Below are positions 13,269 through 26,043 of a stretch of 64,000 bases of DNA, in pieces; within the stretch, counting starts at the first letter, position 1, and every line of letters starts with the position of its first letter. Source of the stretch: Argentina anserina (Eukaryota; Streptophyta; Magnoliopsida; Rosales; Rosaceae); assembly GCF_933775445.1 (NCBI RefSeq), contig NC_065874.1, positions 33,550,501-33,614,500 of the forward strand, given 5' to 3'. The notes below the pieces were generated by a model. It was given only the letters and a program-made list of their open reading frames with translations. It ran no database searches and was not told the DNA's origin. The position numbers and the translations under genes were made by a program.

Positions 13269-16200
13269 TTTTCCGAAGCTATCAAAAGGGTTTGAGACTT
13301 TGAGCTGTTTACAAAGAAAGGTTTCTTTGTTTTGCTCTATATGTGTGAGTGAGAGTGATGAAGAAGCTTAGAAGGTGAGTTACAGTGAGTAGTGCGATGT
13401 CAGGTATACAAGTTTGAAGTGGGAGAGAGATGAAGAAGATGATGGGCATGGGGGACTCACTGACATACTGGTTTATATAAAATTTGAAATCAATAGTTTA
13501 TGACGGTTTTGCCCTAACGTGAAGCTCCGGGTTTTAGGCGTTTAGATAGGTTGATTGACTTGGGTGACTACGCGACGACTAGTAGCTCTCACTTCCCCAA
13601 ATTTTCATTCAATGATTCGCCACGTTATAAGGTTCACTTCATTCAAAATAATGCATATTAGTATTAGAGAATGAGTGTGTTTTTTGCTTAAATAGACTAA
13701 AGATTTGGAGCTCATGATCGATCTCATCGATATTATGTGCATATATTGAATATAACAGTTAATACAGTTTTTGGGAGGCCTAGCTAGCCGGTTTATCTCG
13801 ACGGTTAATTATGTTATATATATAGGCCTGATCACAAACGAACATCCACAACTGTGAACGTCTTTGTTTTCTCAGCCATCACAGTCTGGCGATGACACCT
13901 CTCTTGCCGAACCGGAAGCTTCTTTTTGATAGTGAAGCCGCCAATTACCAGTTTCTAATTCGATAAATTTGAAAATTTAGTCAAGATTGTTGCCCATAAC
14001 CTTTGAATCTTGATCGAATTGTCTTCCATCTTCATTGAGACATCTTCTGGGATGCACATGGCCTCAATCCGGAAAGAGAAGTGCAACTATCGTCGCCAGA
14101 TACAATTGAGATGAAAGATGTCCGCACTTTTTCGGGGTTGCAGACATCCGCTTCTGAACCTCCCTATATATATATATGTGTGTGTGTACAATCTCTTGTC
14201 GAGTACACATAAGTTGTTCTCGATTCTTTGCTTGAATAGCTACCTAGATTATACACATCCTAGCTAGGTGGAATAGATCAGTTTGATCGAGTGTTATCAC
14301 TTTTCAGATGAGCATTTTCTTCCAGAGGAGAAAAAGATCGAGGATGAGATTTGATGGATTAAGGTAGGGTTTGATGCTGGCAAATAATTGAAAAATGATG
14401 CAGCTCAACATGGAGGCATACGGGGTGGGGGGGGGGGGAAGAAGATAAGCTTTGGTCCTTAAGCAATCCTTGAACTTTGGCTTGGAGTACGATGAGAGTA
14501 GCAGCACGTGGCAGCTTGAGGTCCATATATGCGTTAATAAGTTAATTATTCCAAGTTTTGGTGATAGAGAATGTCAGGGTCACTCATAAATTTCGGTCAG
14601 GATGAAAAGCCATAACATAATCAAGTCCTGACTTATGAGTTAAGTCCTCATTCAATTCATATGCAGATAAATCAGGACCAGTGCGTAATCCATTCAAATA
14701 AAGAAAAATGCCAAAACCTATGATCTGTCTTCAGATTGATCGAAATGAATTCTTACCCAGGATTTCGATCCGAGTAATTGTAAATAATGCAAAGAGTGTA
14801 ATAACGAAAAGAGGACATGATGACAACATCAACTCCAATTAGCGTCGGTGGTATTCGAACATGTGTATGGAGATTCCACGCCTAAGATTTTATCAATTTG
14901 ACATATATGGTGGCTCCACGCTGTTAGTACTGATAGGTTAAGTGTACAATATAAGACTCCTAAACCTTAGAATCTTACCAATTCGACCATTTTTAGTTTC
15001 TGTCTAAGCTACAAAAAAGTTTACGAAATTGTTGATCTTAGTTTTTGCATATTCTTAGCTTCCACACAGGTCTAATATAAACTTTATTTCCGCATGTGTT
15101 TAGGGAAACGTACAAGAACAGGAAAATTGAGAAAAAAGTGAGGAATAATATTAGTAATATCTAAGTAGCTGATCTTGTACTTGACTTTCTCTCCTCCTTT
15201 GTTTGTTAGTTTTCTTGTCATGATCTCTGCAATTATGGATTGATATCGACAGTAAATTATTGGTAATGTGATTGTTGTTCGGGTTTTTTTAGATTGTGTG
15301 AGTATAAATGTGGAAATGCAATGAACTCTATTTGATTTGGGTTATTAATAAAGCTGGATTAGTACACATGATTAGATCGAGTGCACTTATTATTCATATC
15401 TTGGGCTGTCCCTAGCAGACCTGAATCTTTGTCTCCCCTATTAGAATCACACATTTGGTTATTTTAGGGAGTGGTCATTTTCAATCAATGCAGTTATGAG
15501 AGAAGCAATTTTAGCTTTCAAATTAGATGTATGAATCAATGGATGGTCCAAAGGCTCTATCACCAAACAGTAGAAACAGGCCCATGCTAGGGTTGGAACT
15601 TGGAAGATCATGTTTTTATGGATAGATTATATGAACAGTTTTGTGGATGAGAACAATGATCGATCGTGTGAAGACAAAGCCACCATATGTGCATGTTATG
15701 AGAATACCAAACCAACACAATTGACAATTGTTAATGGATTGGAGTAGACTAGCTACTTGACAGTTGTTCAATCATGCATAAACATATCTCCATGGCTCTC
15801 CAAGCTAGTTGGTATACTTCTGTCAAAGCTAGTCATGTATGAAGCTAGGTTTAGCCTTAAGTCTAAATGTCTAATCTCTCCTTCCTATTCTGACATCGAT
15901 CGATTCTGACATGCTACTTGGGTTAATTTGGGGTTTAAAGAGTTACTAGAAGCTTTTCTTCGTATAATTAGTGTCTCTTTTACGGTTTTACCTAATTAAG
16001 GGGTGTCGACTAATTGTCTGGGAAGCGGCAAGGTAAAATGAAGGAAGATATATGCATGGAGCCATGGAGGCTAAATTACAATACTCAACTAATTGCCAGG
16101 TAATTAACATACGTAACTGAGTCATAAATCAAACTAGCCAGTGAGTTTCGTCATCTTGACTCTTGACACATGAAGGCAAAACTAATGTTCATGAATTCTC

Positions 16201-16955
16201 ACCGCCTTCTGGTTTTGCAGAAAATTGGGCGTTTGTGATAATCATTTTTCTGCAGCTGCCGCATGCTTGGTTTAGCTGCTGGTGTTTACATATTTTCCGA
16301 TTTATGTTATTGTCGTATGTGTTTAGATATGGTGCTTGTATTTTAGTTGGCCTGAATAAGTTGACCTCATTCATCTAGACAAGAAGAAGCAACAGTGAAA
16401 AGATATTCTCTGCACATATATACACTGTTTCATACAAATTCAATAGTTATCTTGGTCGGTGACAGTGCATGATATCTTGGCTACTTGGCTGCAATTATTG
16501 AAATCCCATTCGAACAAAAAATGTCCTTGTCTGGAAAAGGGATGAATCACATTTTAGTATGCTTTAAACTTTTTCCGAATATACATCGTAGGGATTTAGA
16601 GGTAACTCTGCAAGTCCAAAGAGAAAAAAGAAAAAAGAAAAAGCTATGGACCCAATTGTGTTGAAGCGAACTATATATTAAGAAAATGGTAGGGAACATA
16701 GTAAAAGGAGTTAGTTGCCATTATTCAAAAGGAAATGGGAGAAACAATCTTCTTACTTAGCATGTGTTGTGTGTTTTCGTTTGTGTAATGTAATGCATTG
16801 TGGATTATATATATATATATATTCTAAATTAAGTGACAAAGGAGCAAAAAGCTTTCTTGTTGTAACTCGCTGTATACAATAATACAAGGATCGAAGTTCT
16901 ATAACATCCGTGAATATTAATAACAATATGGATTAGTTTTACATATACATACGTT
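13269..16955. other. Gene-poor intergenic DNA
   Basis: After the LRR promoter this is AT-rich spacer without a convincing gene. It holds simple repeats: (TA)n(TG)n at about 14165-14188, a run of ten G near 14430, and (AT)n at about 16807-16822. The longest open frames (about 60-70 codons) lack coding character or known motifs. Confidence 0.5.
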
Positions 16956-17774
16956 GCATTTGTATACCAGAAATTTAATAAAATAAATCATTTTTATTAA
17001 ATAATTAAATTGATTAAGAACCCGACAAAATTGCACACGTGACCCAAAAGTCAACAAATTCAGTACTAATCCGAATAAAATTCGCGTCAGCACATAAACG
17101 GATGATCGTAATCGAAGCTACGTGATTCTGACTTTAATTGGAAATTAAATGTCATTGACGATCGAAATGATAATCGAACATTTGATTAAATTAATAAATT
17201 TCTTTACTGTTATAATTAAATCAATTATTTGAATCTATTTAATTTAGTTATTATCATAACTAATGTTAAATTAATCAGAAAATACATATTGATTTAATTA
17301 TACAACTAAAGAAATATTATTATTTTAGTGTCATTAAATTATTCTATAAAATAAAAGTTTTGACACTATAAATACCCCTTCCAACATAAAGAGATGATGG
17401 ATTTTTTTACACTGGAGAAGAAGAGATAAAATCACTTGAGCAAGATCACTCTCGAGAAATCCCGAATTCTCCTAAGTCCACGAAGAATCTCAAGCTACCA
17501 AATCGCTTGTTTTTCATCAAATCCAAATCCAAACTCAAGTCCATGAAGAATCATCAAGCCACCAAATCGCTCGTTCTTCATCAAATCCAAATCCAAATCA
17601 AACTCAAATTCTCAAGATCAAGTGCACGTCACCCTTGAGCCAAGTTACATACAGAGATAGAATCAGAGTAGTTCACAAAGATTGTAACCCCGCGCTTGAT
17701 TATTAATAAATTACATTTTATTTATACACGTGTCTACACTCTTGTTTATTTTCATATTCTCGTTCTACAGCATT
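16956..17774. mobile_element. Solo LTR with 5-bp target duplication
   Basis: The element spans 16961-17769 (809 bp), begins TGTATACC, ends TTCTACA, and is flanked on both sides by the identical pentamer GCATT (16956-16960 and 17770-17774). TG..CA ends plus a 5-bp duplication are the signature of LTR retrotransposon integration. A TATA-like ACTATAAATACCCC lies near 17366 and AATAAA signals near 17703, which suits an LTR read on the plus strand. No internal retrotransposon region is present, so it is a solo LTR left by LTR-LTR recombination. The region near 17510-17610 holds an internal 70-bp direct duplication (ACCAAATCGCT...CATCAAATCCAAATCC). Ty3 or Copia class cannot be told from an LTR alone. 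Confidence 0.85.
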
Positions 17775-20700
17775 ACACAGGCACTGCAAGGTATGAATGT
17801 ACTGATGATTATCACCAGACTGTGCTACTATATATAATTAATTTGCTAAATATGTGCTAGTCGATCAAGAATTTGAGGAAATTAAAGTTTGATTTCAATT
17901 CGAATTATTGTATTGAGGGAGCAACTTATCCAGAAGATTCTTCATGGAGTAGATAAATAAACATGGATTTGGTTCTCCTAAAAATGTTCATTATGATGTG
18001 ACTGATTAATTAGCCGACATGCATGTTAAAAAATATCGCATATCGAATTTTCTAGTACACCCCAAAGGGCGGTGTATGTCGATATCGATGTCAATTATCA
18101 AATTCGTTGTTATGATTTTATAATATACAAATGGAAATGTTTGTACGTGGGAACTGGGAAGAGAAAATGAATGAATAAAGAAAAGGGTTCAAATGGTTTC
18201 TTGTCTTTAGATTTCCGGTTGCAGTTCATATGTTCAAAGCAAATAATTATAAGTTCGATCAGGATCGTGTATAATTATTTCGATCTTTTGTTCTTTTTAG
18301 ATCATAGTGCGCATATTAAGAATATGAAGATAGCTTTGAATTCAAATTGACCAATAACTACAATCATACCTTTTCTCTAGTGATATAACTGAATGATTGG
18401 CAGTGGTTCTGCATGTGGTGAAGAACAGCACATGTGCTGGGGATCTCAATCTCTCAGACAAGGCAGAAGCTTCTTGGGAAGAGATGGATCTCTGCAATTC
18501 TGCATATTCTACTTAACCTAGCTTTTCTTAGTTCTATACTAAATTTCTAGTAATTCGTATGTCCTTGTATACTAACTATTTGTTAGTTATAAGATATTCA
18601 GATTAGTTCTACTTATGTACGTCGACGATCACTCCGGTCTTTTCTTTATTATCAATAGAATCTGAATTACATGTTTTTCTTTTTCCTTTTTACTTCTATG
18701 CGTGATAGCTTAGATCTTCAGCAGAATTTACTTCTTCTTTTGATCGTCTAATAAACATATGAGACGGTAAGTTGTGCTCACACCCAGTTTAAATTAACTT
18801 GCATATATTGTTGCAATTATATATAAACCTAATGATCGAAGTAGCCTAAGATCTGAATGATATGTAACTGACGGGCGTTGTTAATTTGATTACCACATAA
18901 CTAGCTAGCTAGAGTCCCATATCTAGATCTAGTACTAAACACATATGCAAGAACCAAAATTACATAAATATTACTGTCTTAAATCTGTTCAACAGGTCGA
19001 GAATGCATATAACAAACATTCCACAAATTGCAATCATCAACTTGATCCCTCGATGGATATTTAGAATCATATATTGATTCTCGCAGCAGCATGCAGCACC
19101 ACCATTATTCTCGCAGTTACCATTATGTGCTGATCTGCATATATATATTATTACCCAGTAATAGATCACCACAAACACCACCAACCCACATCAAATTCTA
19201 GTATTCTACTACATATATTTTGCCAAAGGATTCATTTTTTTCATTTATGGCCACCACAGGCACGTGACAGATATGTTCCCTGTGAGTTTTCTGATTTTCC
19301 ATTTCGTATCAGCTAAATATTAACTTCGAACATGATTTTGAGTACTTCTCTTTCTCCAGTTAATTATTTGGGTGGTATCTGGGGAAGTCAACAACAGGAG
19401 TAAGAGTTTCTGGATTGATGATTCATGATTGACTTACTAACAGAAAACAAGTCCTATGTTGATGATGCATGCATGGTTGGGTTTTTGAGATTCAGAGCCA
19501 GAATATCTGGGAATTGCATGTGGAATGCGCAAGACATGTCCCTAACAGAGATGAAAACTACTTCAGTATTAATGTATTATAACTATTATATTCTCTGTTG
19601 CCCTAATTTTCTGAACCTGAAGGTACGCAATGTTCTGAAATGATGGCTAGATATTTAAATGTTTTTTATATACCTGATGAAGAACAAATTGAACACGATG
19701 TTTTCTGTCGAAGAGGGTTTAGTTTTCACTTTTCAGAGAGTGGTTGAGGATTTTCATGAAGTGGTTATGTTATTACACGTCCGAGAACAATCCCTTCATT
19801 CCCTTGAATCAAGGGAGGTTGTGAGTAAACAAAATAATGGCAGAGCAAGCTCGTAAGATTGGTCTGTATATTGTTTTTGTGACCAGTGCAGATTGATTCC
19901 AATCTATTTCTCTTTGAGTTCGAACTTCGAAGGCATATATAGGGTTGTGAGACGAAGTTCATCATCCATTTAGTAGTGTATATAGGCCCATTAATGGTAA
20001 GGAATTGAACAATATCGTTCCACCTATGGAGGGAGATGATGGTTGGTTGGAAAGATGATGATTTTGGCAGGAGAGAAGAAGAATCTATCCAAGTAATTGG
20101 GCTATATGGGCATAGTTTTGCTGGGTTTGGGCCTGGTCGTTCTTATTCTGTGGAATGTGTAATGTGTAATAAGCTCATGTACTTTTTATCATTTGGAAAA
20201 GGCCAGAAGGGTGATAACTGACAAGCTTAAGTACATAGGTATTAGCTAGGCATTTCATGATGTTTAGGCTATCTCAATCATGCATTTGATCATGATTCAT
20301 GACAGTATATACCGATGGCCAATCGAAGTATGATTCTCAAGTGTTGTTGCATACCATCATCGTTCCAGGTCTCTGATGATACAACAGTAGCAGCAAACAA
20401 TAAAATGAAGAATATATAACGAATCATCGTCTACATGTTCATCTCCCTTAGTCGTTCATCATTTTCCTGTAAACTCATCGTTCTCCCAGTCTCCCTTAGT
20501 TCTACACTTTTATGTTGATTATCATAAGAAATTATCGAATAATTGTTTTCTAAAAAACCTAGAAAATGAGCAACTGTGGGCGGCAAGTGGTGAGAGATTT
20601 ACGAACTGAATTACGAACTGACGAAAATGTCATTTTTATATCAACACAAACAAATAAAAGTATTATAGTCAAAATTTAAATAAATTAAATAAAAAATATT

Positions 20701-21171
20701 ATTTCTTCATATTTTAATTAATAATTTTTGCACATAAATAATTATCTACTTTTTGCACATCTAGAATATGAGCGGTTTTTACGGAGATAACTATCAACTT
20801 TTTGCACACTCATGAGATGGGGTTGGTTTCTAATTCAATTTAACAAAATGTTTAATACACCAAATAAAGTATAAAATAGAAAATCACATTGAGATCTGAT
20901 AAAAACACAAATTCGCACGCGAGAGCGTAGCATTCCGCTCATGTGTACCACGTACAAGAACGCTAGTTATTAGAAAGGGCACAACAACTTGAGATGAGGA
21001 GGAACGTACCAAGTGACCAAAGCTAAAGGGAAATAAGAGGCCCTCTCCTCTCATAAGCCAAGACCAATTTGGCCTTCTCGTCTCTCTCAAGAGTCTCTCC
21101 TACTCAATATTATACCTCAATGCTATATTCCCAACACAATCACACTTGTGATTCTCTTACTCTGAATCATC
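17775..21171. other. Gene-poor intergenic DNA
   Basis: AT-rich spacer with no supported gene. Short open frames of 60-75 codons near 18960-20221 show no known motif and are treated as chance. A perfect palindrome GCACATGTGC lies near 18430. The last 250 bases before 21172 would be the old promoter and leader of the UPM1 copy. Confidence 0.45.
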
Positions 21172-22654
21172 ATGGCTCTTGTAGTTAGGCTTCCATACCT
21201 GTCTTCCTAGAAGCATTCTCTTGAGAGGTACCAGAGAGACCAGTGGCTCGACAACACCCAATTGCCCCAAACTCTCCTTCCTCCTCCTGACTCTACTGAT
21301 TCTGATTTCATTAGGCAGAATGGCATTGCTTTGCTGCTTACAGAGCTCAAAAAGCTGCTTGAGGTGATGAGAGAGGAGAGAAAAGAGAAAGAGAGAGAGG
21401 GAAGGAGGGTGTGGTGGAGGCAAGTGTGGGCCTGGCAATGTCTTCCTAGTGGGCACTGGCCATGGAGACCCTGAACTCCTGACATTGAAAGCTGTCAGAG
21501 TTATTCAGAGTGCTGATTTGTTGCTGTATGATAGGTTGGTGTCCAATGATGTCTTGGATTTTGTTGCTTCTGATGCTAGACTTGTCTATGTTGGCAAGAC
21601 TGCTGGCTACCATAGCAGGGCCCAGGTGAAAGCTCTAATCTTTATACAATTTCTTGTACTTGGCCAAAATCATATTTTTAAGTTTGTTTACGATTTCTAA
21701 CTGGGTGCATTCCCCAACTGTAAATGTTTAATCTTTGTGTAATTGGGTGAATTGGGCAGTTGGGTTTGTGTGAGTCTGATAATGGGTTTCTGAAAATGGT
21801 ATTAAAAGGTATTACATTGAGTTTTAAACATCTAATCAAGACGTTTTAGCTGTGATAAGTATTGTATGGTTTCATGAAATGGGATTATGTCAAGTGGTGA
21901 GTGATAAGATTCTTTTGTTGTTCCCATCTCAGGAGGAGATACATAAATTGCTACTGGGTTTTGCTGAAGCTGGAGCTACCGTTGTGAGACTAAAAGGAGG
22001 GGATCCATTGGCGAGTTTCCAGATTTATCTGCAGAAAGTTATGACTGCTCCATACATGTGAAATTTGTTAGCATTGATATTGAAGCATACCGTTTGTCTT
22101 TTAGGTGTTTGGAAGGGGTGGAGAGGAGATGGATTTCTTGCAACAACAAGGAATTCAAGTGCAAGTTATTCCAGGAACAATAATGAATCGGTATTAATTA
22201 AAGATGTCATTTAGTTGAGCCTTTTTCTGAGAAGATTTGAATGCCTCTTGAAGCTAAGGGTCTCCCTTATTACATAATTCTTTCAAAGTGAAAGGTTCAT
22301 AATTTAACTGAAGATGTTTCTTAAACTTCAGTTATATTATTTCACCACATCCAACATTGACAGCAATGGCAATTGGTATCTAATGAAAGAACTAGAGAAG
22401 AAGAGTTGTTAACTGAATGTGATAGCTTAACTTCGTAGCCTCGCTAGTGTTGAATTTATATTTAGCGATATACAACTGATATGCTAGGGTTACAGAAGAT
22501 AACTATCAACGAAGAGATTCACAGCTTAACAGAATTCTAGATTTCTAGGAGATAAGAAGTGATAGTTACAGATAAGATACAAGATTAGATTTCCTATCCA
22601 AACTAGGAGAAGTGTTGGCGCTGGCTTCTGCTGTGATTTGTCATCTAAGTGATG

Positions 22655-22677
22655 TGTGTGTGTGTGTGTGTGTGTGT
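22655..22677. repeat. (TG)n microsatellite
   Basis: A run of about eleven GT/TG units inside the third intron of the UPM1 pseudogene. It is a simple-sequence repeat without other meaning visible here. Confidence 0.9.
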
Positions 22678-23218
22678 GGTAGTGGTCTTGTTTTGTGTTT
22701 TTTTGGTCATTGGCGTTTGCTGGTCATCATGTTTTATGTATCCTGTTAATCGCAAAGAGCTGTGGAGTTTTATAGAAAATATAAGACTGCTGACACATTA
22801 ACATAGTACTTGTCGTTTCATATAAATTTTTTGTCTACCTCATACAAAAGAGATAGCTGGAATTAGTTTCCAAGTAGGGGCAGGGAACACTAGTGAAATA
22901 ACATAAACAGACAAAGAAAGTAAAATGCTAAGGTAATACACTTTATGGACCCATTGAGGATGAACTAAGGGAGTTCTTCTGTTTACCTTTAGCTATTAGG
23001 TAGAAGAATTCCATGCACTATTTATTTTTATCTACGATGTGGTCATGTTGTGAGTTAGTGAGATTTTGATCCTTGTTTGACTTGTGTATAAAATCAAAAT
23101 CTTTTATGACTTTCCAGGCATTACTGCTGCTTCTGGGATAGCAGCACAGCTCGGGATCCCATTAACTCACAGAGGTGTTGCAAATAGTGTCAGATTTCTG
23201 ACTGGGCACTCCAGGAAG

Positions 23219-24011
23219 CTAGGCTGCATGGAATCGGGTGCGGGTACGTGGAAGCGAAGCGTTTGAAAACGCGGAAACGTTTTTTTTTTCTAAAAATTAA
23301 GGAAGCGGGTACGTTTTGGAAGCGTCAGAATAATATATATATATTATAATATTTTTATATTTTATTTTTTAATTATTTTATCTAGTATTAAAATAACTGG
23401 ATAACTATTAATGACTTATTTTCTAACCCATGATTATCTTTAATTATAGCATTATTACAACTTCATTTCAAAATTCAAACAAAAGAATGTACAACATAGT
23501 GTGAAGATGTTGAGCACGTGCAAGTCAAAGAGACATCACCTAGATGAAATTAATAAAAAAAAATGTTCGTCTTCTCTCTGTCTCTCTTTCTCATATGGAT
23601 TTTTTTTCATATCTCTCCACAACTCTCTGTCTTCTCTCTATATCTCTCTCATCTAGATTTTCATGATATCTCTCCCCCTTATTTTTGACACATATTAGAT
23701 TGATTGATGCTGATCATCTTTAACCGCTTAACGAAATAAATAAGAAGATGAGACGACAAGAAGAGTCTCAAGACATTGATTGATAAAATAGAGGTAGAAA
23801 AAGAATCACGCTTCCAATTTGGAAGTCAACGCTTCCGCCGCGCTTCCAATTTGGAAGCCAACGCTTCCGTCGCGCTTCCAATTTGGAAGCCAACGCTTCC
23901 GCCGCGCTTCCAAACCCACCTTTTTCGGAATCGCGCTTCCGAGCGCTTCCGCTCCCGCTTCCGCTTCCGAAGCGGGAATCGGTCGTCCAACCAAGCTTCC
24001 GTGCTATGTAG
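23219..24011. mobile_element. Non-autonomous hAT-type element in UPM1 exon 4
   Basis: The 793-bp insertion is flanked by a perfect 8-bp duplication CCAGGAAG (23211-23218 and 24012-24019), the size made by hAT transposases. The ends are imperfect inverted repeats: CTAGGCTGCATGGAATC at the left, and CTACATAGCACGGAAGC when the right end is read in reverse complement. Removing the insert and one 8-mer restores the conserved reading GHSRKGGTDP. No transposase is encoded. The middle is AT-rich; the right third is GC-rich and carries a 32-bp tandem repeat. Open frames of up to 128 codons across the right end are repeat-derived plus captured exon sequence and are not genes. Confidence 0.9.
23810..23912. 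repeat. 32-bp tandem repeat inside the hAT-type element
   Basis: Three successive units of CTTCCAATTTGGAAG[T/C]CAACGCTTCCG[C/T]CGCG, each 32 bp, with only single-base differences. Each unit contains the palindrome CTTCCAATTTGGAAG, so the array could form multiple hairpins. Subterminal repeats of this kind are common in hAT elements as transposase-binding sites, which is inference here. Confidence 0.85.
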
Positions 24012-24480
24012 CCAGGAAGGGAGGAACAGATCCTCTTTTTGTAGCAGAGAATACAGCTGATCCTGATTCGACCTTGGTGGTATACATGAGTTTGTCAACA
24101 CTACCTTCTCTTGCTCAAAAATTGGTCCATCATGGTCTGCCACCAACAACACCTGCTGTTGCAGTTGAGCGTGGGACCACACCTCAACAGCGCATGGTAA
24201 GATGATCTTTCATTTGGAGACTGTTGCATTCGAACTGTGTCCATCTGTCTGATACTAGTAGTCCTGAGGTCATCTCTCGTTCAATATCATATAATGACCT
24301 GAAAGACCTCTGTTTTGTATATTGCATGTAGAGAATATATAAATGCCACTCGTCTATTATTCAATCATCTTTGGCAAATAGGATAAGACTGTCATGGTCA
24401 GCGAATATGTCATTGTGAAATGCGGAGAAGATCCCTAAACTTTACCTTAAGTCATATTAAGTTATTTTTACTTAAAATCG

Positions 24481-24502
24481 GGGGGGGGGGGGGGGGGGGG
24501 AG
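24481..24502. repeat. Poly-G tract
   Basis: About twenty G in a row (one A near the end) inside the last intron of the UPM1 pseudogene. The exact length is likely unreliable in sequence data. Shorter G runs occur near 14430 and 39226. Confidence 0.8.
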
Positions 24503-25533
24503 GGACGTTCTTTCTTAAATCATGGAAATATAAAAATGCTTTTATGTGTTTGCGTGTGTATACATTGTTATAGATTTGGGAAATTGCCTTATGCAACACC
24601 TGAAGTTCCAGGTTTCAACTGTTCATGGGTTTGAGGTTTAATTCTTGAGCATTTACAGGCAAAAATAATAGCATCTGTAAGGAACTAGTAAAAGAGATGC
24701 AAGCTTTTATACAGTAACCATATGATATATCAGAATCATTAGTGAAGGAAAAAGAGTTCTACGAAAATCAATAGTTATACACTATACCATATTCATTCAC
24801 TTGTTTTAGATATGTGCTCCCAATTTATCTATATGTTTCTCATTCCACCTTTCACAGTAGACCTACTTTTGTAGAAATTCCGGAGTAAAAACCTGAAACA
24901 AAAGCTAACTATCAAACATTACACTTGCATTTGATTGAAACAATACAAATTATGTTGATTGCAACGACATTGATGCTATGCATTTTTGCAAATTGTCTGC
25001 ACACACGTATATGGTTTATTCTTTCGACAGCAGTTTATTATTCATTTATTCTTGAAATGATAACTCAGTACTCTTGTGATGTTATTCCGGTCTGGTTTTC
25101 AATAAAAGCTTAGATTAGATTCTTCTGGTTGAAGAGTTTTTTATCAAATAGGCTAATAGAAAATGAAATGGGAAGCAGAAAGTGAAGTAGTCTATATTTT
25201 GATAAATGCAAGCCACTAGAATGGGGTAGTTATTATATCTTCATAATACTTCCAGGGAGTCTATTTTTTGGCTAACAGTCATCCCAATTAGCTGGATCAG
25301 TCGCATGCCTTTGCATACTTATAGTCAGCTTGCTCATGATCATTTCCAGTTTTCATTTGCAGGCAACATAACTGATTTCCTTATTGTTGATTTTGCAATT
25401 ATACAGGTCTTTGCAGAACTGAAGGAGCTTGCTACTGAAATCACATCAGCATCGTCATTGGGAAAGTAGTTACACTTTCACCATTGTGGCCACATACCTC
25501 GAATGAAGTGGTCTCTCTTGTCGGAGCCATATA

Positions 25534-26025
25534 GACACAATCGAGTATGCAACAAGTACCTTTATCAGTCACTTGGGCTTTAGAACTCAGCCCTCATACT
25601 TTTTTTTACGTAATTTGGACTTCCAGCTCTATTTCAAACCAATTTGAATGATGGAGGATGATCTTGCTCAAGATTGAGACGAGTTAGCTGCTTCTTTTCT
25701 GGAGGAAGATACTGTATCAAGGAGCTAGTTGTTTACAAATAGTGCTGGCTTGTGCTAGAACATAGTATGATGCTTCCTTGTGCGGGAAATAATGAATTAC
25801 ATGCATTGATGTGAAAGGGGGAGCTGGGATTTTGTTCACTGGCAGATTGAGAAAACGACCTTCTGTTCTTAGGTTGTTTTAATCTTATACCTAAGGTATT
25901 AGCAAAAGTGTTATGTGGAATCAGCCAACCAGGCGTGTCATAGGAGCCCTGATCGATGGACTCATGTAACCGATGAAAAGTTTCACTATTTTTTCCAGTG
26001 ATTATCTTGGGATCAGATTTTGCTC
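25534..26025. other. Spacer between the UPM1 and rhomboid-like pseudogenes
   Basis: About 490 bases with no convincing frame. Part of it may be the old UPM1 3' end and the old leader of the rhomboid-like copy, whose coding similarity begins at 26044. Confidence 0.4.
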
Positions 26026-26043
26026 TTCTCCAGCGGAGCAAAT

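Larger units (their letters stand above)
21172..25533 (+). pseudogene. UPM1: Broken copy of uroporphyrinogen-III C-methyltransferase (UPM1 type)
   Basis: Five exon remnants keep their introns: 21172-21625, 21933-22010, 22105-22174, 23118-24196 (split by an insertion) and 25407-25533. They match plant SUMT, the plastid enzyme that methylates uroporphyrinogen III toward sirohaem. Recognisable pieces are [101 protein letters not shown] and GKVVTLSPLWPH. Lesions are many: an in-frame stop 12 codons after the ATG, a frameshift before the GPGNVFLVGTG motif (which itself reads GHGD where GPGD is usual), a GC donor after exon 2, a lost GT donor after exon 3, a 793-bp insertion inside exon 4, and an out-of-frame deletion in the last exon. 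Because the introns remain, this is a duplicated and decayed gene, not a retrocopy. Confidence 0.92.

Noticed and set aside
18408..18480. A possible microRNA hairpin around GCACATGTGC
   Set aside because: The palindrome is only 10 bp and no longer stem or known microRNA sequence was found.
23776..24205. Overlapping frames of up to 128 codons on both strands
   Set aside because: They come from the 32-bp repeat in the hAT-type element joined to the UPM1 exon remnant.
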